Assembly: GCA_030849805.1 (NCBI GenBank)
Contig: JASANZ010001806.1
Span: 1 to 16,671 of the forward strand
Reading direction: 5' to 3'
Source of the DNA: Sergeia podlipaevii
Taxonomy: Eukaryota > Euglenozoa > Kinetoplastea > Trypanosomatida > Trypanosomatidae
Length of the DNA: 16,671 bases
Shown one piece after another: positions 1-8,800 of the stretch (the stretch's first letter is position 1; each line of letters starts with the position of its first letter). Under the pieces are notes generated by a model. It was given only the letters and a program-made list of their open reading frames with translations, ran no database searches and was not told where the DNA came from. The position numbers and the translations under genes were made by a program.

Positions 1-627
1 CCCCCTCCTCAAACCCCATCAGCCACACATAATACAAATAGGAAAGAAAAAGAAAAATCAGGGATTCATTCAGTCTGCCGCAAGAAACCAAAATGAAAAT
101 AAAAACTGTATACAAGCGTGTGTGTGTGTCTGTTTCTTTCTTTCAACCAGTGTGTACGTGAATCCGTATGTTTGTATGTCCAAAAGGAGCCTAAGTAGAA
201 AACACCGAAAAAAAAAAAAAGAAGTACCACGGCGCGTACCTTTATAGTTTGTTTTTTTTGTTATTGTTGTTGCTGTGAGAAGGAAGAGAGAGAGATATAT
301 AAAGGAATGTAAAGCAATGAAAAATAAATAAATAAATAAAAACGCGCGGTAGGTTAAAAACAAAACCAAGCAAAACAGCACACCGTGTATAATGCACACA
401 TAATAATAATAATAATAAAGTGGAGCGAATAAAATGGAAGTAAACGCTCCCCAAGATATGTTAATACACCGTCACTCTCACTGATAAAATTAAGGAAACA
501 AGTGGTGGCCATGACTCACTAGAAAGGAAAAAAAAGGACAGAAGAATTGAAAGGGTTAAGGGTTTTTTTTTTAAAAAAAGTGAGAACATCCCTCATCTGA
601 GTCCCAACGCACGAAGTCAATTTCTCT
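1..627 (-). other. 3' flank of the U-box/CCCH gene at 628-1839; no gene seen
   Basis: On the coding (minus) strand this is the probable 3'UTR and following spacer of the U-box/CCCH gene that stops at 628. It holds A-runs, a GT repeat near 119-130, an AATA repeat near 322-340 and a TAA repeat near 401-417. Reading frames here are short and built from low-complexity codons (F, L, I, Y, K), so I see no protein gene. No tRNA or other structured RNA was recognised. Confidence 0.6.
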
Positions 628-1839
628 TTACTCCTTCGCCTCCATAGTTCCCTCGGCGGACGCCTCCGTAGCAGCAGCAGGTTCCTCCGCGGCTGGAGCC
701 GGAGCACGTACCTCTTCGGCTGCCTCATTCGCAGCCGTCGTCGTCGTAGACGCAGTAACAGTCGCAGCAGTATCAACCGTCTTCTCGGGTTCATCAGTAC
801 TCTTTGCCTGAGCTGGCGCTGCTGCACCACCGGCGGTAGCGTTTGTCGAGCTGTTTGGAGCGGCGCTGTTGGTGCCGTGGCCGTGCATATTGGCGTTGCT
901 GCGCGGATTCAGATACGCAGGAGTGCGCGGGTCCACGTGAAGCTCCTTGCAGTTGCTGCCGAAGCGGCACTTGCCTTTGATGTGATTCAGGCATGCCTCG
1001 TACGGGTAGTTCGCGAAAGTGCAGTCGTCCATGAAGTTGCAGAAGCCGTACACGCGCAGACAAGGGTGGAGAGTAGACTTCGCACCGCCTCGTTTCTTTC
1101 CACCGTCGAGACGACGGCCGACTGGCTGTGCGGCGGGGGCGTTGGGGTGGCGTCCAGCAGCAGCGGCGGCGGCGCTGTCGGCTGCGCGACCGCCAGTACC
1201 AATAGGGGCGGGGGTAGCGATAGCAGCATCCTCCTCTGTCCACATGGCATTGTTATTGTTGCTTCCTGTCGCCAATGCGCGTGGGGCGTGGTTGCCTCCC
1301 TGGTTGCCACCGCCAGGTACACTGGCGATGGGGCCTCGGTGGGGAAGCTGTGGCATCTCAGTGGTACGGTTGCCCTTGAGCAACTCAACAAGGCGCTTCA
1401 GCGAGTGATTCGGGACGAACATATCCGTCAGCTCCTCCTTCGTCTGTTGTGAGTAAGCCTTGCTATTGGTGGAAGCGCAGTCACTCAGGTACTGCTTCAG
1501 TGCGGCACGCTCATAGGTGTAACCATCACTGGCAATCACGGGATCGTGCGCCACGGTGTACCTACGCACGACATTCTCCAGCTGAAGAAGCTTGTTGTCG
1601 AAATCCTGCAGCTTACGGAGCGCCTTGTCGCGTTCTGCGAGAGATGCATTGTACATCGCACGTGTGTTCTCAAGAATCTGGCGCAAGTTGTGTGCAACAT
1701 CCAGCATACGACCGAGATCGTTGTGGTGTGCGCTGAAGCCATCACTGATCATCTGAGCGGCATCCCAGATCATCATGCATTCATCGCCCTGATAGCCCAT
1801 ATTGCCCTTGCCATAGAAGGGGGGAGCAAGACCATTCAT
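628..1839 (-). CDS. U-box-like plus CCCH zinc-finger RNA-binding protein, paralogue 1 (ZC3H39/ZC3H40-like)
   Basis: A 403-residue protein starting at ATG 1839 and ending with TAA at 628-630. Residues 40-92 look helical and may form a coiled coil. Residues 94-155 resemble a U-box: DPVIASDGYTYER, then VPNHSLKRLVELL, the typical core and end of that fold. The start of a normal U-box (the CPI segment) is not evident. A Gly/Asn/Ala-rich linker follows. Two CCCH-type units sit at C260-C267-C273-N277 and C283-C291-C297-H301; the second is canonical (C-x7-C-x5-C-x3-H), while the first has Asn where His is expected. The C-terminus is rich in Ala, Thr and Glu. The next gene upstream (4661-3663) is a paralogue of the same design. 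In T. brucei the closely spaced genes ZC3H39 and ZC3H40 encode a cytoplasmic complex that stabilises respiratory-chain mRNAs; I infer this pair corresponds to them but cannot say which is which. U-box and RNA-binding activity are predicted from motifs only. Confidence 0.9.
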   Translation of the reverse strand: MNGLAPPFYGKGNMGYQGDECMMIWDAAQMISDGFSAHHNDLGRMLDVAHNLRQILENTRAMYNASLAERDKALRKLQDFDNKLLQLENVVRRYTVAHDPVIASDGYTYERAALKQYLSDCASTNSKAYSQQTKEELTDMFVPNHSLKRLVELLKGNRTTEMPQLPHRGPIASVPGGGNQGGNHAPRALATGSNNNNAMWTEEDAAIATPAPIGTGGRAADSAAAAAAGRHPNAPAAQPVGRRLDGGKKRGGAKSTLHPCLRVYGFCNFMDDCTFANYPYEACLNHIKGKCRFGSNCKELHVDPRTPAYLNPRSNANMHGHGTNSAAPNSSTNATAGGAAAPAQAKSTDEPEKTVDTAATVTASTTTTAANEAAEEVRAPAPAAEEPAAATEASAEGTMEAKE

Positions 1840-1896
1840 ATTTGTTGTTTGTTCGTCAAACGATGATCAACTGGAAATAAGAAGGTTAAAAACAAA
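1840..1896 (-). promoter_or_regulatory. Probable spliced-leader acceptor and 5'UTR of the 628-1839 gene
   Basis: On the minus strand a pyrimidine-rich stretch (CTTCTTATTTCC) ends in CAG, with the AG at 1872-1871. This leaves a 31-nt 5'UTR with no upstream ATG before the start at 1839. Trans-splicing at such sites is established for trypanosomatids; this exact site is inferred. Confidence 0.55.
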
Positions 1897-3662
1897 ATTT
1901 GGCGAAATGAATGCTTAAATGGGGGGAAAAAAAGACAGCCCTATTGCTTATTATTGTTGAGTGCTAAAGAAGAAGAAAAGGCCAAGTACTTAGTTGCGTC
2001 CCTTTTCAATGTGAAGATATGCAGCGAAAAGCTTACAACACAAAAGTCACAACTAAAAAATTAGGAGCCCAATAAAAAAAATTATAACAACAATAATAGC
2101 AGTAGTAGTAATAAAAGTTCCTGTTAGGAACGAAAACAAGAGGAGGAAGAGAAAGGAAAAAAAAAGGAAAAAAAAACATAATGAGAAGGATAAATTAGTA
2201 GCAGTCAACAATGCATCTCACAAACACTATTGTAGGAGGGAGTGGACACGCATTCGGTTTTTTTTTTTTTAAGGAGGTTCAAAACCCCTTTCTTCCCACC
2301 CAGCTGGTGCGTTGTACACACGCATTATGAATAATGCTTGCGCAACATTGGCTCCGTAGTACATGTATTTTTTTTTCTAATATTGGAAGTTTTTTTTTGT
2401 GTTTAAAAAAACATAGACAGCTGTGATATCGGTATGTGGGCATCGACTATGATACAAATCAAAACGACTCCTTAAAGCGCATTAAACAGAAAGAAAAAAA
2501 AACGTCACAGCGAGACAAACACCAACCACGCACATCCAAAAAAAAAATTAATAATAATGAACAACCACAAAGAAAAAAAAAACAATGACAACACCACCAA
2601 AAATCACAAAAAAAAAACGCCAATTTTTTTTAAGAACAACAACTAAAAACAGAAATGGAAACGTATATATATATGTGTGTGTAAGTTGAGGTTGATGCAG
2701 AGCTCTGTCCGTCGAGTGCGATAAAGTTTGTTTGTTTGCCCATAAAGAACTAACATACCTCCCAAGGAACAAAAAATATAGTGAATCGCTTCTCACTTCA
2801 TCCGAGTGAACAAAAAAAAAATCAAAAGGAAACTGTATTATATAGAGATGGTATGCCATTTTTTTTTTTTTTTACAAAGATAAAACGTTTTTTTTTTTTC
2901 CTTTCATCACTGGTATATACGTGCTCCGTTCGGGCATTTTGCCTTTGTGAGTTTACTTTCTTCCTTAACTCCCCCCTTCCCCTGCTTCCTCTCGTCCTCC
3001 CTCTGTTCACTGCCAGTAGCAACTATTGTTGAATTTCGTAGAATCGGTAACGACATACAACGCAAATGTGCTCGCACACGCACGCACATATACGCAAAAA
3101 GTGAAATCACGTTATACACATGCGACATACGAGACAAAGAAAAAAAAAGAAAATTGAATAGCAATGCAATCATCCCATAGTCCGAGATGAGCGCAAGAAG
3201 GCCACTGTCCTAGTGTCAATTCTCTCTCTTCAACCATCGGTTTTCAGGAGCATTTTTCTCTCATTTATTCTCGCTCTATCAAGAAAAGTGCGCGCTCAGA
3301 TTGCCGCAAGTACAGGCACTACAACGAAAGCAAAATTAAGAAAAAAAAAGGGGGGGAAAAAGTAACCGGCGTATAAAGCTCTGTATACACCTAACATTTG
3401 CACCCAGCATTAAAAGAAAAAAAAAAGAAAGAGAGAAACGCATAGCTAGGGCAACACCAGTTCAGCAAACAAGAGAGGCAAAGCGAAAAAAAAAAGGTGG
3501 GAAGAAGAAGACAAAACACAACAACCTCCATAGAATGGCCTTTCACACATGCAAAAGCAAGAAAAAAGCAATACTAATGAGGAATGTATAAAGAGAAGAG
3601 GAAGAAGATAAATAATAATAATAAAAACAGCTCTCGTCCTTGAATGCACGGTTCTTTTTCAC
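1897..3662 (-). other. Long spacer: probable 3'UTR of the 3663-4661 gene; no gene seen
   Basis: About 1.77 kb separates the two paralogues. Because polyadenylation in trypanosomatids is coupled to the next trans-splice site, most of this is probably the 3'UTR of the upstream paralogue. It is dense in A-runs and T-runs (for example T-runs near 2261 and 2859) and repeats such as TA/TG near 2663-2682. Two stretches, about 2950-3015 and 3205-3290, are pyrimidine-rich on the plus strand, hence purine-rich in the sense RNA. The short reading frames on both strands are low complexity and I do not regard them as genes. Confidence 0.6.
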
Positions 3663-4661
3663 CTACTCCACAGACTCCTCTGCAGCAGTGGCGGTGACAA
3701 CAGAGGGTTTCTCCTTGCTGTTGGCCGTGTTTGTACTGATGCTGGCATCGTCCTGCTCAATAGGAAGTCCCTGATCATTGAGAGGTCCACGGAACTCCAC
3801 GTGGCGCTCGTGACACTGATTACGAAAGCGGCACTTCCCCTTCAGATTGGAAAGGCAGGCATCATACGGGTACTTCGCGTAGGCGCAAGTGTCCTTGTAG
3901 TTACAGAAGCCGTACACACGAATGCAGGGATGCAAACGCTCCCCAGCCGCATTCACTTCTATCTGAGAGTCTCGATTGTGGTTGATCGCGTTGCCGCCGC
4001 GATTGTTGTGATTGCCATAGTTGTTGTGACCACTCCCGTCGCCCGCGTTGGTGTTGTTGTTGTTGTTGTTTGCGGCACTGTGGCGGTTGCTGTTGCTGTT
4101 GTTCTGCCCAGCTGAGGCGGCTTTCCCGGTGTGGCTCTGCTCAGGTGCCTTGTCGCTCTTTTCTACCAGTCGCTCTAGCAGGGCGGCGAGGGAACGGTTG
4201 GGAATCAAGAGAGACGTGAGAGGCTCGTCAGTTTGTTGAGAAAGGGGGGTCTCCCCGGACTGTATGCAGGTATTGATGTAGTTCGTGATCATCTCACGCT
4301 CGTACGTGTAGCCGTCGCTCGCAACCACAGCATCCTCGACGGCGGTGTAGCGCTCGATGATAGACTTGACATTGGTCATGCGCTCTTCCGCTTGAGTTAC
4401 AAGGCCGTCCAAATAGAGTTTCTCGTTGTTGACATCCTCATAGTGCCTGCGGAGTGAATACACCTCAGTCGCCATTGTGTTGATGTGGTCTAGGACCTTG
4501 TTGAGGCTCTGCTGGTAGCCCTGAAGATCATGCGTGAAGGACTGAACGGAGTCCGCCGTGTTGCGGTATGCTGACTGAGGGTTCTTATTGGGGGGCGGTG
4601 CACCTGCGGGCATCATTGCATCAAACCCAGGATCATAGTCAGCATTGTTGCTCCTTCGCAT
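3663..4661 (-). CDS. U-box-like plus CCCH zinc-finger RNA-binding protein, paralogue 2 (ZC3H39/ZC3H40-like)
   Basis: A 332-residue protein starting at ATG 4661 and ending with TAG at 3663-3665. The frame is open further upstream, but that part has no ATG, is Lys/Glu-rich and falls in the predicted 5'UTR. Residues 36-103 look helical, possibly coiled coil. Residues 104-165 are U-box-like: VVASDGYTYERE, then LSQQTDEPL and LIPNRSLAALLERL. An Asn/Gly/His-rich linker (about 185-230) leads to zinc-finger units at C246-C253-C259-K263 and C269-C277-C283-H287. The second is canonical; the first has Lys instead of His. The core VYGFCN and the spacing match the neighbouring paralogue at 1839-628 closely, so the two arose by duplication. 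The same ZC3H39/ZC3H40 assignment is inferred. A plausible model is a heteromeric mRNA-binding complex acting in the cytoplasm; whether the U-box keeps ubiquitin-ligase activity cannot be told. Confidence 0.9.
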   Translation of the reverse strand: MRRSNNADYDPGFDAMMPAGAPPPNKNPQSAYRNTADSVQSFTHDLQGYQQSLNKVLDHINTMATEVYSLRRHYEDVNNEKLYLDGLVTQAEERMTNVKSIIERYTAVEDAVVASDGYTYEREMITNYINTCIQSGETPLSQQTDEPLTSLLIPNRSLAALLERLVEKSDKAPEQSHTGKAASAGQNNSNSNRHSAANNNNNNTNAGDGSGHNNYGNHNNRGGNAINHNRDSQIEVNAAGERLHPCIRVYGFCNYKDTCAYAKYPYDACLSNLKGKCRFRNQCHERHVEFRGPLNDQGLPIEQDDASISTNTANSKEKPSVVTATAAEESVE

Positions 4662-4829
4662 TTTCGCTTTCCTTTCTCTTCTTTTTTTGTTTTCCTTTAG
4701 ATTTTGATATACTGTCTCTTCTCTTTTTTTTTTTTTTAGTAAGCAAGTGCTATCGCCAGAATTGTCGTTTAGCACTCTTATAAAGCTACGTTCACACACA
4801 CAAAAAAAAAAAAAAACGTCACCAAAAGG
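4662..4829 (-). promoter_or_regulatory. Probable spliced-leader acceptor and 5'UTR of the 3663-4661 gene
   Basis: On the coding strand a 15-T run (plus-strand A-run 4802-4816) and a TG repeat precede the first AG, at 4787-4786. This gives a 124-nt 5'UTR with no upstream ATG before 4661. It also supports rejecting an earlier non-ATG start. The 5'UTR contains a purine/A-rich run (plus-strand T-run near 4725-4738). Confidence 0.5.
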
Positions 4830-5022
4830 AGTTCTGTTTTAAATAAACTCAACTTTTTTTGTGCTGTCACACTTTTACAAAGAAAAGAAAGGGAAGATGA
4901 AGCACTCAGTACAACAGGGAAAAGGGAGAGAAAAAAAAAAAGATGTCTTTCTTTTCTTCCTTTGTAAACACTGAAGCCTGGTAGTAAGACGGTCGTAAAA
5001 CAAAGAAAACAATCACTACAAC

Positions 5023-5048
5023 TATATATATATATATATATATATATA
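5023..5048. repeat. TA dinucleotide microsatellite
   Basis: About 13 uninterrupted TA units, followed by a short AAC repeat near 5053-5069. It lies in the spacer between the large gene and the U-box/CCCH pair. Confidence 0.95.
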
Positions 5049-5684
5049 AAGAAACAACAACAACAACAAAAAGAAGAAGACGGAGAACAAAAAAAAACGG
5101 GCTAANTTACTGAAAAGGGGTAAGGAAAAGGTAATCACACACACACAAAACAAAACAATAACAAAACGGAAAAAAGTATGTGAAAAGCTGTAACACAGTC
5201 CAATTAGGTGTGTATGCGCGCGTACAGGCTGCGGGTGTGTGGCGCCTTAAGAAGTGATTCCTATTCTTAAAAAAAAAAAGTAATAATAATAATAAGTGAA
5301 GAAAAAAAACCTATCTATATTCCTTTGACAAAAAAGCAAACAAACAAAGAAACATGAAGAGCAACAAAAGGGAAAGTCAGTTCGAGAGTGCTGGAATAGC
5401 CGTAATAGCTGAAAATGCAAAGACTATATGCATAATCAATTTCCACTGAAAAATCCATCAATTTGTATTTATTAAATAATTTGCTCTTTTTCTTCGCTGG
5501 ATAGTCAAGATACCAATTTCATATTGATGATAAGATAAAAATGACTCAACTGAGTTCAAACATATAAAGCTAAGCACTTGCAAAAACAATGAGTGAGTCA
5601 ATCGCTTTGATTTTCTGCAACTCCCCTACGTGCTTGAGAGCCCGTAGAAAATTAAAATAGTGAGACGTATATAGTTTTCATCCA

Positions 5685-5719
5685 GTACCTCTGAAATCAC
5701 AAAAGCATGCTAGAGGTAC
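5685..5719 (-). other. 3'UTR hairpin candidate
   Basis: GTACCTCT at 5685-5692 and AGAGGTAC at 5712-5719 are perfect inverted repeats. They would form an 8-bp stem, with a possible ninth G-U-type pair, around a loop of about 19 nt that contains the palindrome AGCATGCT. In the sense RNA it begins 88 nt after the stop of the large gene and directly follows a 14-U run. Confidence 0.6.
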
Positions 5720-5807
5720 GAAAAAAAAAAAAAAATGTGAAAAATAGCGCGTTTATATGGATGGAGTGGTAATCTGAAAAAAAAGAAAGCAAAATATGGT
5801 CACATAC

Positions 5808-8800
5808 TTATGTATTTACATCTAATGGTGTCTGGGGAAAAAGCGACAACTCTGTTAAAACATCTAAAGAAATACGCGGCGATGAGTCACCACTAGCGCC
5901 GCCTAATGTATCCCCACTACTACTACAATGCATCTGTGTTCGAGCTGGCGCCTTTGCACTATTTCGTTTGGACTCGGCACCCTCAACAGCACTGTTTCTC
6001 TCACTAAAGAGCGTATCCTCCACAAACGCAAACGGCGAAGAGGTGTCTTGCACACCTGTCACGGCATCCCGCCTAAAGGCCGCCAGCATCGCAGTGAGAA
6101 CGTCATATCGCTGCTCCGGCCGCAAACAAACAACTGCGTAGCTGTACGGACCCCCATAATAAGGGTGGTACAGCCACGTGAAAGGGTAGCAGCAGAGAGC
6201 AGTAGAGTGAGCACTCTCATCGGCACGCCGCCCCCTCACTGCCACTACTGCTGGTGGTGGTGGTGGCTCTAAGGAATGAACTGGGAGGTGCAAGACGGGG
6301 AGAGAGTAGTAGTGCAAAGAGGCGTATCCTCCTACTAGCGAAGGTTGTGGCAGCAAAAGAAACTCGCGTACTTCTACTTTTTCTTCCTCACTTTCCGTGT
6401 TGTTGTTGCTGCTGTTGCTGCAGCGTTTGCCATCACCTTCGGAGACAACGCGAACCATTGGGACTGCAGCATCCACATGCTGCTGACACCGTTGCTGTTG
6501 CATGTAGAGCGTCAGTCCTTCGAGTGCACCAGGAAGTAGGCGTTCAATGTGCCATTGGCACTCTACTGGGACTTGCGGGAGAGCTGCTGCTGCTGCTGCC
6601 AATGCCGCAGTGTTGCCCGAGTCAGTCATACCACACGGTGACAGCAATGATGGTATAGACGCAGATTGTTTACAAAGGGTGGAAGCACGTACAAAGCCCG
6701 TCACAACGCATACGGTTCCGCGAGGTAGTCCAACTATGGCTCTCCGACCTCGGAGCAAATCATGAGTACTCGCGTGCTCACTGTCACCGCTGTCGGGCAT
6801 TTTCTCCAGCTTCCCCGACTGCCTGGATGCCGTGATAAGAATATCTTCGTGCAAGACAACGTAGGAGCCAACCGAGAGACGCAAAGACGGGCATTGAGCC
6901 ACCGCTAAAGAAAAAAGGCGCCTTTCCACAATGCTCGGCGTACACGGCATAGATGTCTCCTGCACATTGGAGAACTGATACGGAATCGACGCCTGCACAG
7001 CAAGCTGCAATCCTGTCCCCGCTGCTACTACCTCTTCCTTTACGTGAGATTGTATTTGTGGCGATGGCGATGATGATTGAGAAAAAGTCAGCGCATTGGA
7101 TGCGGCACTGCTGCTACGCATTTCATGCCCTGGCGATGATCGCTCCTCTTCTGAGGATCGGCACTGCTCTCTCCGCAGCCGTGCAAGGCTAGCTGCGCGC
7201 TGACGTGCGGAGAAACCTGGGACGTTGTACGTCCACAACGGGAAAAACAACGGCGATGACGCGTACTTCTTCAGGACTTCATGAAGGTGCATAAACACGA
7301 TGTCTTCAGTGCTCATGCCGACTGTCTGCCGCTGCTGTCGCCATTGAAAATAGTCATGTCTGTGCCACATGGATTCCTTCCATGACGTTTCCTCTATCAC
7401 CGCTGTGCTGCCATTCGCTTTTTCGTTGAAGGCGGCGTCGCTAGAGGTCGCGTCAGCCACGCCACAAGAGAAGAGGGCACGAAGACCGAAGAGTCGGCAG
7501 CGGCGAGCAAGGGGGAAAGCTATAAAGTCAATGTGAAATGTATCGACGTCGTCAATGTTGATTTTCCCACACGTGCTTTCCTTCACCTCCTTTATCAAGC
7601 AAAGCGGCAATTGCTCGCCTCGTACGTTGCGCATACGCATCCGCAACTGCTGCTTCAGATACTCCCGAAGTAGCAAAACATCCGCCATAATAGGCGCGCA
7701 GAAAAGAAGCGTCGAGGTCCATGACCCAAGTAGCACCGAGGGCTCTATAAAGGCATCATAGGATTGGTGCAGTACGTCTACGTGATGACGCGTACGGCGC
7801 AAGGAATCTGTAGGGGCTGTGTTTTTGGTTTTGATGTGAGAAGAGATGCAGCCACCATAGAGCTTCTTGTAAAGCAATCCAGCAATTACCTTGCTTTCCC
7901 GCTCATACGCTACCGCTCGAGTCGGCACAGGGAGAACGGCGACACCTGGGTAGCACGGCGACGCGGTAAAAGATTGCGTAGAACTCGCCTCCTTCTCTGT
8001 CAATACTGAGTCTAACTTCTCTTTGCTGCTGTTGCTATTCGCTACTGTCGGTGAGGCACGTACAACAACAGAATACGCCTTCATCAGTGAATGACGTACC
8101 GTGACGGCAGAGAGAAAAGAATAGCGCATCAGCTCCTTCTCAATTGTATCCGCAGAAGAGGTTACAGGCGCCATCCCTGCTCTTCTTACGCTGGCGGGGA
8201 AATCCAACTGAAGTCGCAGCAGCTTCTCGCACCCTTCACTGAACTGTTTCTGTCCTTGGGGCGTGCTCAGCGGGGCACTCACTCCCATGTAGGCGCGTTT
8301 GCCCGAAGGCAACAACCGCATCACAAAGGAATTTACCGCGAAGGATGGCGGCAGCTGTTTCCAGGCGCTAGCGGTAAGCGCGGCAAGCAGTTGAGCCTGC
8401 TCTAAAGGCGTGAAGGAGGCTTGGTAGAGCGGTCCAACGCGCAAGAGTGCAGTGGCAAGTGATTCCTCAATGAAAAAGACATCCTCAATCGCTTCCTTGC
8501 TAACAGCCAGTGTATCTGTGCCAGCAAGTGGAACAGTAGGAAAGGACAATGCACCGAAACCACCGCTGTCACCGCACACTGCTCCTTCATCAGTCACACC
8601 ATAACCAACGAGTATCAGCTGTACTTTGCCCAAAGGATGCACACAGTTCGTCCGTACTGCTTTGCTGAAGGGCTCCACCCCTAGCAGCACTTGCCAACGC
8701 TGCGCCGAATATGATAGTGAAGAAGTCTTCCTCGCGTTGGCATCGCAGCGATCGTGAGATCTGCTGTGCTTCGCGAGCTCCATGGCCTTGTAACTTCTAG

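Larger units (their letters stand above)
4830..5807 (-). other. Probable 3'UTR of the large gene plus spacer; no gene seen
   Basis: This lies between the stop of the 1633-residue gene and the acceptor of the next gene. The part 4830-5370 is A-rich with TA, AAC and TAA repeats and one undetermined base at 5106. The part about 5380-5720 differs: it has few homopolymer runs and a more mixed composition, and it ends in a clean hairpin at 5685-5719. I found no protein frame and no recognisable tRNA or snoRNA in it. Confidence 0.6.

Noticed and set aside
548..575. Telomere-like GGGTTAAGGG
   Set aside because: It occurs once and is not a tandem TTAGGG array.
2274..2288. GGTTCAAAACC, resembling a tRNA B box
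   Set aside because: It is not followed by a matching acceptor stem, and no A box or cloverleaf can be drawn in the T-run-rich sequence before it.
4662..4799. N-terminal extension of the second zinc-finger gene starting at a GTG near 4799
   Set aside because: The extension has no ATG, is Lys/Glu-rich and would begin upstream of the likely trans-splice acceptor at 4787-4786. ATG 4661 is preferred.
5520..5560. TGATGAT and CTGA, resembling C and D boxes of a snoRNA
   Set aside because: They are only about 25 nt apart, on the strand opposite to transcription, without a terminal stem.
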